From assembly GCA_018671635.1 (NCBI GenBank), contig JABHHG010000230.1:1-17695 (forward strand): a DNA stretch of 17,695 nt, given 5' to 3'. Below, in pieces: positions 1 to 7,229 of the stretch; position 1 is the stretch's first letter, and every line of letters starts with the position of its first letter. Source of the stretch: Fidelibacterota bacterium (GTDB lineage: Bacteria > Fidelibacterota > Marinisomatia > SCGC-AAA003-L08 > D37C17). Below the pieces are notes generated by a model. That model ran no database searches and was not told where the DNA came from. It saw nothing but the letters and a program-made list of their open reading frames with translations. A program made the position numbers and the translations under genes.

Positions 1-71
1 ATCATAGCACTGTAACCAACAATATCAGTGAACATTATGGTAACGTCTCGTTGCTTGGAAGTATTTGTCAT
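1..71 (-). CDS. Class III adenylate/guanylate cyclase, N-terminal fragment (truncated by window edge)
   Basis: The minus strand from the ATG at 69-71 reads MTNTSKQRD and then VTIMFTDIVGYSAM, open to the window edge. The F-T-D-I-V-G-Y-S block is the first conserved strand-loop of class III nucleotide cyclase catalytic domains, and its Asp is one of the two metal-binding aspartates. These enzymes make cAMP or cGMP from the nucleoside triphosphate. The catalytic domain starts about ten residues from the N-terminus, so the protein is probably a cytoplasmic cyclase with any further domains (often TPR repeats in this arrangement) downstream, outside the window. No strong Shine-Dalgarno is visible. 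A TATATTTG at 91-98 on the minus strand fits the Bacteroidetes-type -7 element TAnnTTTG, but I see no convincing upstream partner. The terminator at 185-209 separates this gene from the operon upstream. The family call is firm for so short a fragment; the product nucleotide is unknown. Confidence 0.8.
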   Translation of the reverse strand, partial: MTNTSKQRDVTIMFTDIVGYSAM

Positions 72-184
72 TACTTTACGTTTTACCCATCAAATATATT
101 AAAAGGATTCATGGAAATTTAATGCTAAACAGAAACATGTAATAGATATTTACCAAACTGAAATGGATGTTTTATTTTTCAATC

Positions 185-209
185 AAAAAAACCCCAGATT
201 TCTCTGGGG
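185..209 (-). terminator. Rho-independent terminator of the minus-strand operon
   Basis: A perfect 7-bp stem, CCCCAGA (192-198) and TCTGGGG (203-209), encloses a 4-nt loop. On the minus strand it is followed by seven T residues (complement of 185-191). It lies about 100 bp past the acylase 3' remnant and about 205 bp past the redoxin stop codon. It is the only strong terminator I see downstream of the genes from 10061 to 414. On the plus strand the stem is followed by only four Ts, so the minus-strand direction is favoured. Confidence 0.9.
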
Positions 210-233
210 CTTTTGAATCACAAATTATTAAAT

Positions 234-279
234 GGATGTGCGCCATCCCCGAAGGAGGATGTGTTTCACAGAATGAAAC
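234..279. other. Cluster of short inverted repeats in the 3' untranslated region
   Basis: Two small perfect inverted repeats lie between the acylase remnant and the terminator: GGATG/CATCC at 234-238 and 244-248 (5-nt spacer), and GTTTCA/TGAAAC at 263-268 and 274-279 (5-nt spacer). A competing hairpin at 244-261, read on the minus strand, has a C-UUCG-G tetraloop on a bulged CATC/GATG stem. None is followed by a T-run. They may be 3'-UTR structure or chance. No open frame of note crosses this stretch, and no function is assigned. Confidence 0.3.
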
Positions 280-306
280 CTGACAAGGGAAAACAACACA
301 CCAAAT

Positions 307-398
307 TTAATCTCTCCCCGGCCGATATACATTCTCTACATTGGCTTTAATGCTTTTTAACTCTCGCCATACTGGTTTAAGTTTTCGTTCAACAAATA
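307..398 (-). pseudogene. Displaced 3' end of a penicillin-acylase gene (C-terminal remnant)
   Basis: Read on the minus strand in the frame ending at the TAA at 307-309, this stretch encodes ...VERKLKPVWRELKSIK, then ANVENVYRPGRD and a stop. The intact acylase at 4616-6733 ends in the same way: VERKLKPVWRELKSIK, then ENVEKVYRPGKE and a stop. DNA at 345-393 is identical to 4654-4702 over 49 nt. The 3' flank (307-344) is clearly homologous but diverged, with some changes synonymous or conservative. On the 5' side, similarity stops abruptly at about position 398, only 16 nt from the redoxin stop codon at 414. There is no start codon or upstream acylase sequence, so the remnant cannot encode an enzyme. 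It is best read as the tail of an acylase gene separated from its body by insertion, or as the last trace of a second tandem acylase copy. Confidence 0.85.
345..393 (-). repeat. 49-nt direct repeat, copy A (acylase 3' end core)
   Basis: This copy is identical base for base to 4654-4702, at an offset of 4309. It begins CTTTAATGCTTTTTAACTCT on the plus strand and ends at GTTCAAC. Together the two copies bracket the beta-helix and redoxin genes. On the 5' (acylase-body) side similarity ends within about 5 nt of the repeat. On the 3' side it continues as weaker homology to the stop codon. See the finding on insertion at the acylase 3' end. Confidence 0.95.
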
Positions 399-413
399 TA
401 TAATGAAAGTAAT

Positions 414-1526
414 CTAATTACCTAATATAATGCCAACGAGCGAAACTACGTCTAGAACATTAAGACTGCCATCACTATTAATGTCAGCACTAAAATATTG
501 GATATCATCTGGAATTTCATTCCCAAGGATGAAACCAACCAATAACACAACATCAAGTACATTGATTTGAGTATCATTATTTATATCACCTAAAACTTGT
601 GTTGAATAACATGTTCCACCTCCACAATCTTCTGTACAGAACCAGTCTCCATAAAATTCATCACAAAAACAGGATGATGGGACACACTCCTCTTCTAGGG
701 TAACACATTCATATCCCTCATCACAGCCTGTCTGAAAACAGCCTGCAGGGTTCTCACTCATGCAGTAGGCTGAAGTGCATGTACCATCTAAACATTGTGC
801 ATATGGCTCGGCCGAACAATCACATACCCAAGTCATGCATTCTTCATCATTCCAAGTATTTACTAAATTATTGATTTCATCCTGTGGATACTCTTCTTCA
901 TTTACTGAATAATGGCATTCACCCAGTCCAACATCACAGTGACCCCATACTGCAACACAATCATTATCAAATTCACAATTAGTATATTCCCCGGCATGAA
1001 GGCTATCATACAACTCTTCAATTTCATCACAAGTAGTCGTTTCTGGAATTAAGCTGATAACTAAATTTGATACCTCATTGGAACTAAAGCCATTTGTAAT
1101 ATTCTCATGATAGACTATATCACCTTGCGAATCGAGAATAAATAAATCTCTCTGAACAGCACCCCAATTATTCCATGTCATATAAGGAGACTGATCAGCA
1201 CATACACCCACATTAGAATTTGAAGTCCAATTATTTATCGAGTTCATATGTTGAGATTTCCCAATACCTACCAATTGAACCTGATTATAGCCTTGATCTA
1301 CTAAATCTTCATACATTGTATTTAACTGCTCGAACCGTGCAGTGCATGTTCCTCAGTTATAATGCCCGAAGTAGTGGATTGTAACCTGATTTTCAAAATA
1401 GGTTGGACCAATTTCAGTCCCAAAAGTTGAAGATGTTAAATTTAAGTCCTCAAGAGAATAGTTATTTTGAGCGGCAATCATTCCTACAAAGCTCAATATT
1501 AATATATAATGAAACATTTTCTTCAT
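414..1526 (-). CDS. Secreted thioredoxin-fold redoxin, probable selenoprotein (U-G-T-C), with C-terminal dockerin
   Basis: The predicted protein has 370 residues, with an in-frame TGA at 1353-1355 read as selenocysteine 58. The start chosen is the ATG at 1524-1526, preceded by GAAAGG at a 6-nt spacing; an upstream ATG at 1550 lacks such a site. Domains: signal peptide (about 1-20); thioredoxin-like fold (about 21-170) with strand VTIHYFGHY, then N-U-G-T-C (redox pair Sec58/Cys61), the helix ARFEQLNTMYEDLVDQGY and the strand VQLVGIG; a Cys-rich region (about 170-300); and two dockerin-type loops, DINNDTQINVLD and DINSDGSLNVLD, near the C-terminus. The frame is continuous on both sides of the TGA, and fold elements lie on each side. 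Thiol redoxins carry CxxC at this site. The likely role is oxidoreductase or peroxidase activity outside the inner membrane. The alternative is a nonsense mutation of a Cys codon; a candidate SECIS argues against that. The gene lies 69 bp after the beta-helix gene with no terminator between, so it is probably co-transcribed. Confidence 0.8.
1325..1355 (-). promoter_or_regulatory. Candidate bacterial SECIS element with its UGA codon
   Basis: The UGA is at 1355-1353 on the minus strand. Counting from the next base, ACUGC (nt 10-14) pairs with GCAGU (nt 24-28). After an A-A mismatch, C16-G22 closes the loop G-G-U-U-C at nt 17-21. A G-G-U in the apical loop about 17-19 nt after the UGA resembles the E. 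coli fdhF SECIS, whose GGU lies about 19-21 nt after its UGA and is bound by SelB. The stem covers 1325-1343. Only the upper stem is strong; I see no continuous lower stem. The assignment rests on inspection, not on a folding calculation. Confidence 0.65.
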
Positions 1527-1595
1527 AATTAACCTTTCTTTAAAATTCAATCAATTTATCTTCTAAGCACATTGAGAAAAATATAATGAATCAAT

Positions 1596-4500
1596 TTAAT
1601 TCTCCAATATATAATTAACTATCTGAACAATATCTAATATATCAATAATATCATCATTATTATAATCAGCTGCTATAAACTCAGCATCATTAAATTCTAA
1701 ATTCCCCATGATATAGTTTACAATTCTTACTATATCTAATATATCAACGATACCATCGAAATTGGTATCACCAGCTATAATTTCAGATGATATTCCAAAC
1801 TCATAAGCTCCCATATCGGGGGCTAAGCCAATAAAATCAGCTATATCATCTACTCCATCACCATCTATATCTGCCGTTCCCATATCTATACATGGTGAAC
1901 TCTCTTGGAGGGTATAATCACCATTCTCTTGATCCATAAATAGTGGGTCTAAAAACAAATTACTCTCACTACCCCAATCATTTCCAACTATTGAATGGGT
2001 GATACTAATATTTAATTGATTATTATTTGGTAGTGAAGAGAATTCTACACCCGCATTCTCCCACAAGATAGTATTCACAGCATTTAAATTTGCACTGTTA
2101 ATCATTGCAATACTCATCTGTCCAATATTTGAAGAAATAGTTGAATTAGCAATACTCATTTCAATATCACCCACGACCAGTCCCAAGGGTTCACCCATAG
2201 AAATTGCCGATCCAAAATCTCCTAAATTTTCAGCTAATAGAAGTCTATTAATATTGATTATTCCTGACAAAGCCCCTATACCAGCACCAATATTAGCCGT
2301 ATTATGTTCAATAATAGAATTTTCTATATTAACTTGTAATATTTCATCCCCAAATGAGAAACCACAGAAAATACCACCACCACCATTAAGATAATACATG
2401 TTCTGACCAACTGTGTTATATGATATTTCTAAATCAGAAAGATATGGATGACCACCATTTATAGCTATTCCACCACCTCCCAATGCATCTCCATCTGGGA
2501 CGTCATTATTTGAAATAATCGTTGATTGAACTATGGCATTAGAATTAACCAAGCCTATACCTGCCCCTACATTTCTAGAGGTATTATTTGTAATATATAA
2601 ATCTTTAAGGAGGGGTGAAGAATTAATAACAGAAATCCCCCCACCTCGAATGACATTTGTAATTAGACTATCAAATAAAATCTCATCTGCAGCCATACTA
2701 ATAAAATCTTCAAAAGAAACTCCACCGCCATAACCTTCGGAGATAGTAAAACCCATTAGAGCCGCTCCATCTTGCTCAACATTTTCAATAGTAACTACAG
2801 ATAAGGAATCAGAACCAGATATTATAAACTCATCAATATCAACACCATTCATATACTCAGACCTAACGACTAAAGCTTTACTAAGAAAATTTATGTTCTC
2901 ATAGTAGGTACCCGGAGCTACCTCAATGGTATCTCCATTATGAGCATAATTGATAGCACTCTGAATGGATGAATAATCTGCGGGAACATAAAAAATATTA
3001 TATGAATAAATACAACTATCATCATCAAACATTGCATTCTCATCGTAATTTTCAGCGTTTATATCGGTACAACCCGAACACAAAGAATTATCATTATATG
3101 CATTATCATCACAGATTCCACAATCATCCTCTTCAGATGGACCAAAGCATACCCCATTGCAATCCATATCCATATTATTACCAAAACATACATTGCAATC
3201 ATCCATATTCATATTCGAACCATCACAGACTCTACAATCATCGCAAGACGCCATACCTCCAGACACACCAAAGCAGTCCAAATCCTCCACATTCTCATTA
3301 ACACTCATCCAATAACTTGTATTATTATCAGACAATACAAATGGAACAAAATCTGTATTTATATCTATCAAATTATAATTATTATCTAAATAAAATAAAC
3401 GGGAGATATCATTGATACTCACATTATATTCATTCCCATCTGTAATAAAACCCAGTTGATCTATCAATGCGGGATTAAAATTTTCAGGAAGTTCAATACT
3501 GGTTCGATGCATGCCTCCAGCATAAAGCTGACTAAAAGCTTCTGAGTTATGATGATGTACATATTGCGCACAATCTGCCATCAATAATAAGACGATTCCA
3601 AATTCAATATTATTACCAACTGAATTCCCATTATACTCAATATAAATATAATTACGCACATCGCTTATTTCAACTGTTTGTGGATTAGAATTTGCTTCAT
3701 ATCGATCTTCGTTAGCTAACTCTTCTCCCATAATACGATATGTCCACGGATTTTCATCCATAAGGATTTGACGTGTAAAATTGGGATCAGAAGTAATAAT
3801 AGGAGAGAGAAAAAATTTATAATCAGATGAACCTGTATCAATAAAATTGCAATTTAATGTTGCATTCTTTAAAATTGGATGCTGACCCACCTTGTTACCT
3901 TGAAAATTGGTTGTAGTATGACTGGGGCCCTGAAAAACTTCACTTACTATATCACCACTATCACTTAAAACAACTTCATAAACCCATTCAATATCTGTAG
4001 TACGTCCGTAGCTATACATCAAATCCGCTAAACCTAAGCCAACTCTGCTATCCTCATTAGAGAAAATGATTGAATATGTAATTCTCTTATTCACACCTTC
4101 TAAAGATATATCATGCCACATAATTAAGGGGATATCTGTATGTGTACTCTCATTCCATGAAAGTAAATCTCTTCCATAAAGTATGGGTGAAAAACGAAAG
4201 GCATCTTCATCGATTAATAGTGTTGAGATATCGGTAAGTTCAATAGATTCAATGTGTATCCATTCTGCTAGTATACTCGATTTCTCAGAATCGAAAATAA
4301 ATTCTATGGTATGATCACCATTTTCTAAGTGCCCTAAACTACAATTATAATTGTGGATATATTGGCCAGCATATAGGACTACATCTTGATTGTAGTTATC
4401 ACTTTCACCATCAACTATGACAACAAGAGTAGAGGATTCACCATTCATTATTGACCAATCCGTATTAGTACTCGCGGAAATAGTGAGGATAAATTCTGTA

Positions 4501-4610
4501 TCAGATTCAACAAAGAGATTAAATGGCTCTGTTATTTCATCTGGATTAAGGTCTACGGGGAATTGACTAAATAAGAATGAATATCCAATAATTAAAACAA
4601 TAATTTTCAC
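1596..4610 (-). CDS. Secreted right-handed beta-helix protein with Cys-rich segment and C-terminal dockerin
   Basis: The product has 1004 residues. The start is a GTG at 4608-4610, preceded by AAAGAG at 8 nt. That site lies within the last codons of the acylase gene, and the stop-to-start gap is 5 bp, so translational coupling is likely. Domains: signal peptide (about 1-15, MKIIVLIIGYSFLFS); an N-terminal region of about 430 residues that I do not recognise; a Cys-rich segment (about 450-535) with D-C-x-x-C repeats and GCTDINAENYDENA; a parallel beta-helix from about 537 to 900, opening FYVPADYSSIQSAINYAHNG and PGTYYENI and then showing repeated G-G-G-I and N-N-x-x-G rungs; a short 'SPCIDMGTADIDGDG' segment; and a dockerin pair DTNFDGIVDILD and DYNNDDIIDILD. 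Beta-helix proteins of this type often bind or cleave polysaccharides, but I see no identifiable catalytic set, so adhesion or binding is equally possible. The gene lies inside the segment bracketed by the acylase-end repeats. Confidence 0.88.
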   Translation of the reverse strand: MKIIVLIIGYSFLFSQFPVDLNPDEITEPFNLFVESDTEFILTISASTNTDWSIMNGESSTLVVIVDGESDNYNQDVVLYAGQYIHNYNCSLGHLENGDHTIEFIFDSEKSSILAEWIHIESIELTDISTLLIDEDAFRFSPILYGRDLLSWNESTHTDIPLIMWHDISLEGVNKRITYSIIFSNEDSRVGLGLADLMYSYGRTTDIEWVYEVVLSDSGDIVSEVFQGPSHTTTNFQGNKVGQHPILKNATLNCNFIDTGSSDYKFFLSPIITSDPNFTRQILMDENPWTYRIMGEELANEDRYEANSNPQTVEISDVRNYIYIEYNGNSVGNNIEFGIVLLLMADCAQYVHHHNSEAFSQLYAGGMHRTSIELPENFNPALIDQLGFITDGNEYNVSINDISRLFYLDNNYNLIDINTDFVPFVLSDNNTSYWMSVNENVEDLDCFGVSGGMASCDDCRVCDGSNMNMDDCNVCFGNNMDMDCNGVCFGPSEEDDCGICDDNAYNDNSLCSGCTDINAENYDENAMFDDDSCIYSYNIFYVPADYSSIQSAINYAHNGDTIEVAPGTYYENINFLSKALVVRSEYMNGVDIDEFIISGSDSLSVVTIENVEQDGAALMGFTISEGYGGGVSFEDFISMAADEILFDSLITNVIRGGGISVINSSPLLKDLYITNNTSRNVGAGIGLVNSNAIVQSTIISNNDVPDGDALGGGGIAINGGHPYLSDLEISYNTVGQNMYYLNGGGGIFCGFSFGDEILQVNIENSIIEHNTANIGAGIGALSGIININRLLLAENLGDFGSAISMGEPLGLVVGDIEMSIANSTISSNIGQMSIAMINSANLNAVNTILWENAGVEFSSLPNNNQLNISITHSIVGNDWGSESNLFLDPLFMDQENGDYTLQESSPCIDMGTADIDGDGVDDIADFIGLAPDMGAYEFGISSEIIAGDTNFDGIVDILDIVRIVNYIMGNLEFNDAEFIAADYNNDDIIDILDIVQIVNYILEN

Positions 4611-4615
4611 TACAT

Positions 4616-6733
4616 TTACTCTTTACCGGGCCTATACACTTTTTCCACATTTTCTTTAATGCTTTTTAACTCTCGCCATACTGGTTTAAGTTTTCGTTCA
4701 ACGAATAATGTAGTTTGATCAGCATAATGCTTAGAACCTTGATCTTGGGTATTTGAGCCATACTGATGGATACTCTCAGAGGAAACACCTTCTTTCCCCC
4801 ATTCCACTAACATGAGGAAGGCATCTCCTGCCCAGCCCTTAATTTGTCCATTTTCATTGGGTAAACCATAAACTGCATGAGGAATATCGGGACCTCCAGC
4901 TAGACCTAAATTTACATCACCCCGAATTAGTCGGTTTACATTCCCCCACATCACATCTAATCTTCCATAATGATTATATAAATATGACACCGCATCTGTA
5001 AAACTATCCACCAAAGTCTCATCAGACACTTCATCCGGATGGGTTTCCATGAACCAACCAAATGAAATAATGGGTAATGATGCATTCAAATTTTCAATAT
5101 CTGTATTCAAGTCCCATGATTTAAGAACCTCAATACCTTCAATCAATTTTTCATCTTCAAATGCAGGTGACATTGCCACCAATCGATCAATAAAAACGGA
5201 CATATAAGATTCATCAGAATATTTCAAATCATATTTATAGTCTTCAAATTCTTGACGAGAAATTTTCTCATCGGTGCCAAATAACTCCATAGCACGTAAT
5301 GCACGATTTGACATTCGGCTCTCAATACCCAAGGTTTCAGAATAAAGAGATTTATCTGGATTCCCATCACCAGTAGTAGTAATAAATGGAGTATTATTAC
5401 AATTTTGTATAAATCCTGATTTCGGATTCATCACCTGTGGGAGTTCGTCAAAAGTGAGATATTCACTCCATAGTGTTTCTGAAGTATTTCCGGGGAGAAC
5501 TCCAGACCAATCAAATCCTTCAGCCCGCTTGGGGAGTTTGGCCGAATAGACGAAGAAAATATTTCCCTCTTCATCGGCGTACCCAGAATTAAACATGGGA
5601 ACCGCAATCATCTCCATGGCGGTTTGCCATTCATCAAAATTTGATGCTTTGTTCATTTTATACCATTGATCCACCATTTGAATATTATCATAATTTGCAA
5701 TTCTTACTGCATAAGTGGCATGTTTTCCCTTCATTACCGGGCCATGTATTGACCATAATGCTTCTTTGTAAAACGTCCAATTAAATAAACCAAATAATCT
5801 AACTTCAATGGGTACATCTTTCACCTTAAAGCGTTTCCATTCATCATCAAATTTGTATAAATATGGATCTTTAGGATGTAATTCTAATTCATATACATCC
5901 ACTAAATCAGGTGCATTCACTGTGTGTCCCCAGCCCAAATGGTCATTATGTCCCACCAATACTACCGGTGATCCGGGGAAAAGTCCGCCAATCATATTCC
6001 AGCCTTCTTCACTGTGCACATGGGCTTCATACCATGCGAATTGACCATCCCAGGGTTGATGTGAATTGATGGCCAAACGAACCTTATCATCATAAGATCG
6101 ACTGGGTGCCACTGCAAAAACATTTGAGCCTTTAGTATATTCTGATTCTTTTACGGTTTTGGCCACATCCCGTAAATCATGCTTCACATTAAAATCATGT
6201 GGCGGTCGCTCCATCATATTGGCAAGGACATTGTGTACACCAAAGAATAAAGGCGTCTTATGTACAAATCCCGCAATAATATCTTTTTCATTCACCGGAT
6301 ACACCCCTGGCAATACTTCATTGAGATGTTCCTTCATATACTGATTTATTCCATCAGAATACCCTTTACAAATGGCATGTGTTTCGGGGGATATTTGAGT
6401 ATGATAATACTTATTAACTTTGGGCCAAATTTCTAATAATTGAACCATATAATCGTTGGGTGCCTGACTCTTACCGTACACAGATGCCAACTTTCCTCTG
6501 GCCGCTAAAAGTGCTCCCTGAATATTAACTAAATCATCTTCAGCATGGGCATAGGCAAGTCCATATGCTGCATCCACATCGGTCTCACCAAAAATATGGG
6601 GTACTCCCCATGTGTCTCTATAAATAGTCACATTATATTTTTCAGGGTGATGATCTAATTGGGGAGCAGGGGTATGTGAACATCCCACAATAAATAAAAT
6701 AATTGCCAGTGGAGATTTCTTAAATATTTTCAT
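4616..6733 (-). CDS. Lipoprotein penicillin-amidase-family (S45) N-terminal-nucleophile acylase
   Basis: The product has 705 residues. I chose the ATG at 6731-6733 because AAGG stands 6 nt before it and it gives a clean lipoprotein signal, MKIFKKSPLAIILFIVGC (lipobox I-V-G-C, Cys18). A longer reading from 6787 would overlap the upstream gene by 46 bp. After the signal comes the alpha-chain motif RDTWGVPHIFGETDVDAAYG, typical of the family. The maturation site and nucleophile are at G-S-N-V-F-A-V-A-P-S-R (Ser203), followed by LAINSHQPW. Later motifs are FNSGYADEEGNIFFVYSAK and CNNTPF. Members cleave amide bonds of N-acyl compounds such as beta-lactams, acyl-homoserine lactones or acylated peptides after self-cleavage into two chains; the substrate here cannot be read from sequence. 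The protein is probably anchored to the periplasmic face of a membrane. It lies 8 bp after the Mpo1-like gene. A second copy of its last codons lies at 307-398. Confidence 0.93.
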   Translation of the reverse strand: MKIFKKSPLAIILFIVGCSHTPAPQLDHHPEKYNVTIYRDTWGVPHIFGETDVDAAYGLAYAHAEDDLVNIQGALLAARGKLASVYGKSQAPNDYMVQLLEIWPKVNKYYHTQISPETHAICKGYSDGINQYMKEHLNEVLPGVYPVNEKDIIAGFVHKTPLFFGVHNVLANMMERPPHDFNVKHDLRDVAKTVKESEYTKGSNVFAVAPSRSYDDKVRLAINSHQPWDGQFAWYEAHVHSEEGWNMIGGLFPGSPVVLVGHNDHLGWGHTVNAPDLVDVYELELHPKDPYLYKFDDEWKRFKVKDVPIEVRLFGLFNWTFYKEALWSIHGPVMKGKHATYAVRIANYDNIQMVDQWYKMNKASNFDEWQTAMEMIAVPMFNSGYADEEGNIFFVYSAKLPKRAEGFDWSGVLPGNTSETLWSEYLTFDELPQVMNPKSGFIQNCNNTPFITTTGDGNPDKSLYSETLGIESRMSNRALRAMELFGTDEKISRQEFEDYKYDLKYSDESYMSVFIDRLVAMSPAFEDEKLIEGIEVLKSWDLNTDIENLNASLPIISFGWFMETHPDEVSDETLVDSFTDAVSYLYNHYGRLDVMWGNVNRLIRGDVNLGLAGGPDIPHAVYGLPNENGQIKGWAGDAFLMLVEWGKEGVSSESIHQYGSNTQDQGSKHYADQTTLFVERKLKPVWRELKSIKENVEKVYRPGKE
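4654..4702 (-). repeat. 49-nt direct repeat, copy B (inside intact acylase gene)
   Basis: This partner of 345-393 is identical over all 49 nt and encodes the acylase segment ending VWRELKSIK. Here the reading frame continues upstream into the full acylase; in copy A it does not. The spacing between copies is 4309 bp. Confidence 0.95.
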
Positions 6734-6741
6734 TTGTAGCC

Positions 6742-7212
6742 TTAGTACGTAATGCCGTAACGGCCATAGAGTTTGCTCAGTAACCAAAGGGGGCCAATAA
6801 GTAGAAATTGTACATCTTTTAAGAATGAGGGCTTTTTGCCTTCAATTTTGTGGCCGTAGAATTGACCAATCCATGCCACTACAAAAATTACCAATGCAGT
6901 TTGCCACAGGGGTAATGGTAGAGCGGCCAATAAATCGACCCCAATAAGCATTAACACACTCACAGAAATCATTCCTGCAAATAATGGAATGGATAGAAAA
7001 AAGTAGTATAAAGATGCCAAAACCACCAATGCAAAGCCCCAATGGTTTAGGTTCGGATATTGATTTAATATGGATAAATTAAGAGGGAGCAATGAAAATA
7101 AGGCAACTAAGCTGAGCATAATAAGGGGAACACAAATCCAATGTATTTTTTCATTCAATGGATGTTGATGGCTTTCACCGTACTCATCTAACCAGCGCTG
7201 TGCAGGTTTCAT
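6742..7212 (-). CDS. Mpo1/YGL010w-like (DUF962) small membrane protein
   Basis: The product has 156 residues. The start is preceded by AAGGAG at a 6-nt spacing. The N-terminal motif is Y11-x3-H15-x4-N20-x3-H24, followed by W-I-C-V-P. The C-terminal motif is G-Q-F-Y-G-H-K-I-E-G-K-K-P-S-F (Gln117, His121, Glu124). Between them run about four hydrophobic segments. Both motifs and the length match the DUF962/Mpo1 family. The yeast member Mpo1 is an Fe(II)-dependent dioxygenase that removes one carbon from 2-hydroxy fatty acids, with the conserved His residues implicated in metal binding. Bacterial members are mostly uncharacterised, so a fatty-acid role here is inference. The gene sits 17 bp after the C10 protease gene and 8 bp before the acylase gene, consistent with one operon. 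Confidence 0.88.
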   Translation of the reverse strand: MKPAQRWLDEYGESHQHPLNEKIHWICVPLIMLSLVALFSLLPLNLSILNQYPNLNHWGFALVVLASLYYFFLSIPLFAGMISVSVLMLIGVDLLAALPLPLWQTALVIFVVAWIGQFYGHKIEGKKPSFLKDVQFLLIGPLWLLSKLYGRYGITY

Positions 7213-7229
7213 TTTTTACTCCTTAATTA

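Noticed and set aside
1353..1355. Genome-wide recoding of TGA as Trp or Gly.
   Set aside because: The other long genes contain no in-frame TGA and use TGG and GGN normally; only this one site is affected.
414..1550. Two separate small genes, 1353-1550 and 414-1316.
   Set aside because: Both share one frame separated only by a TGA and 12 sense codons, and together they complete a single thioredoxin fold. The second ATG has no ribosome site.
2533..3301. Plus-strand open frames opposite the beta-helix gene.
   Set aside because: Low-complexity antisense of repeated coding sequence; no start signals or domains.
6734..6787. Longer acylase start at 6787.
   Set aside because: It would overlap the Mpo1-like gene and put 18 residues before a clear lipoprotein signal; the ATG at 6733 has an AAGG at good spacing.
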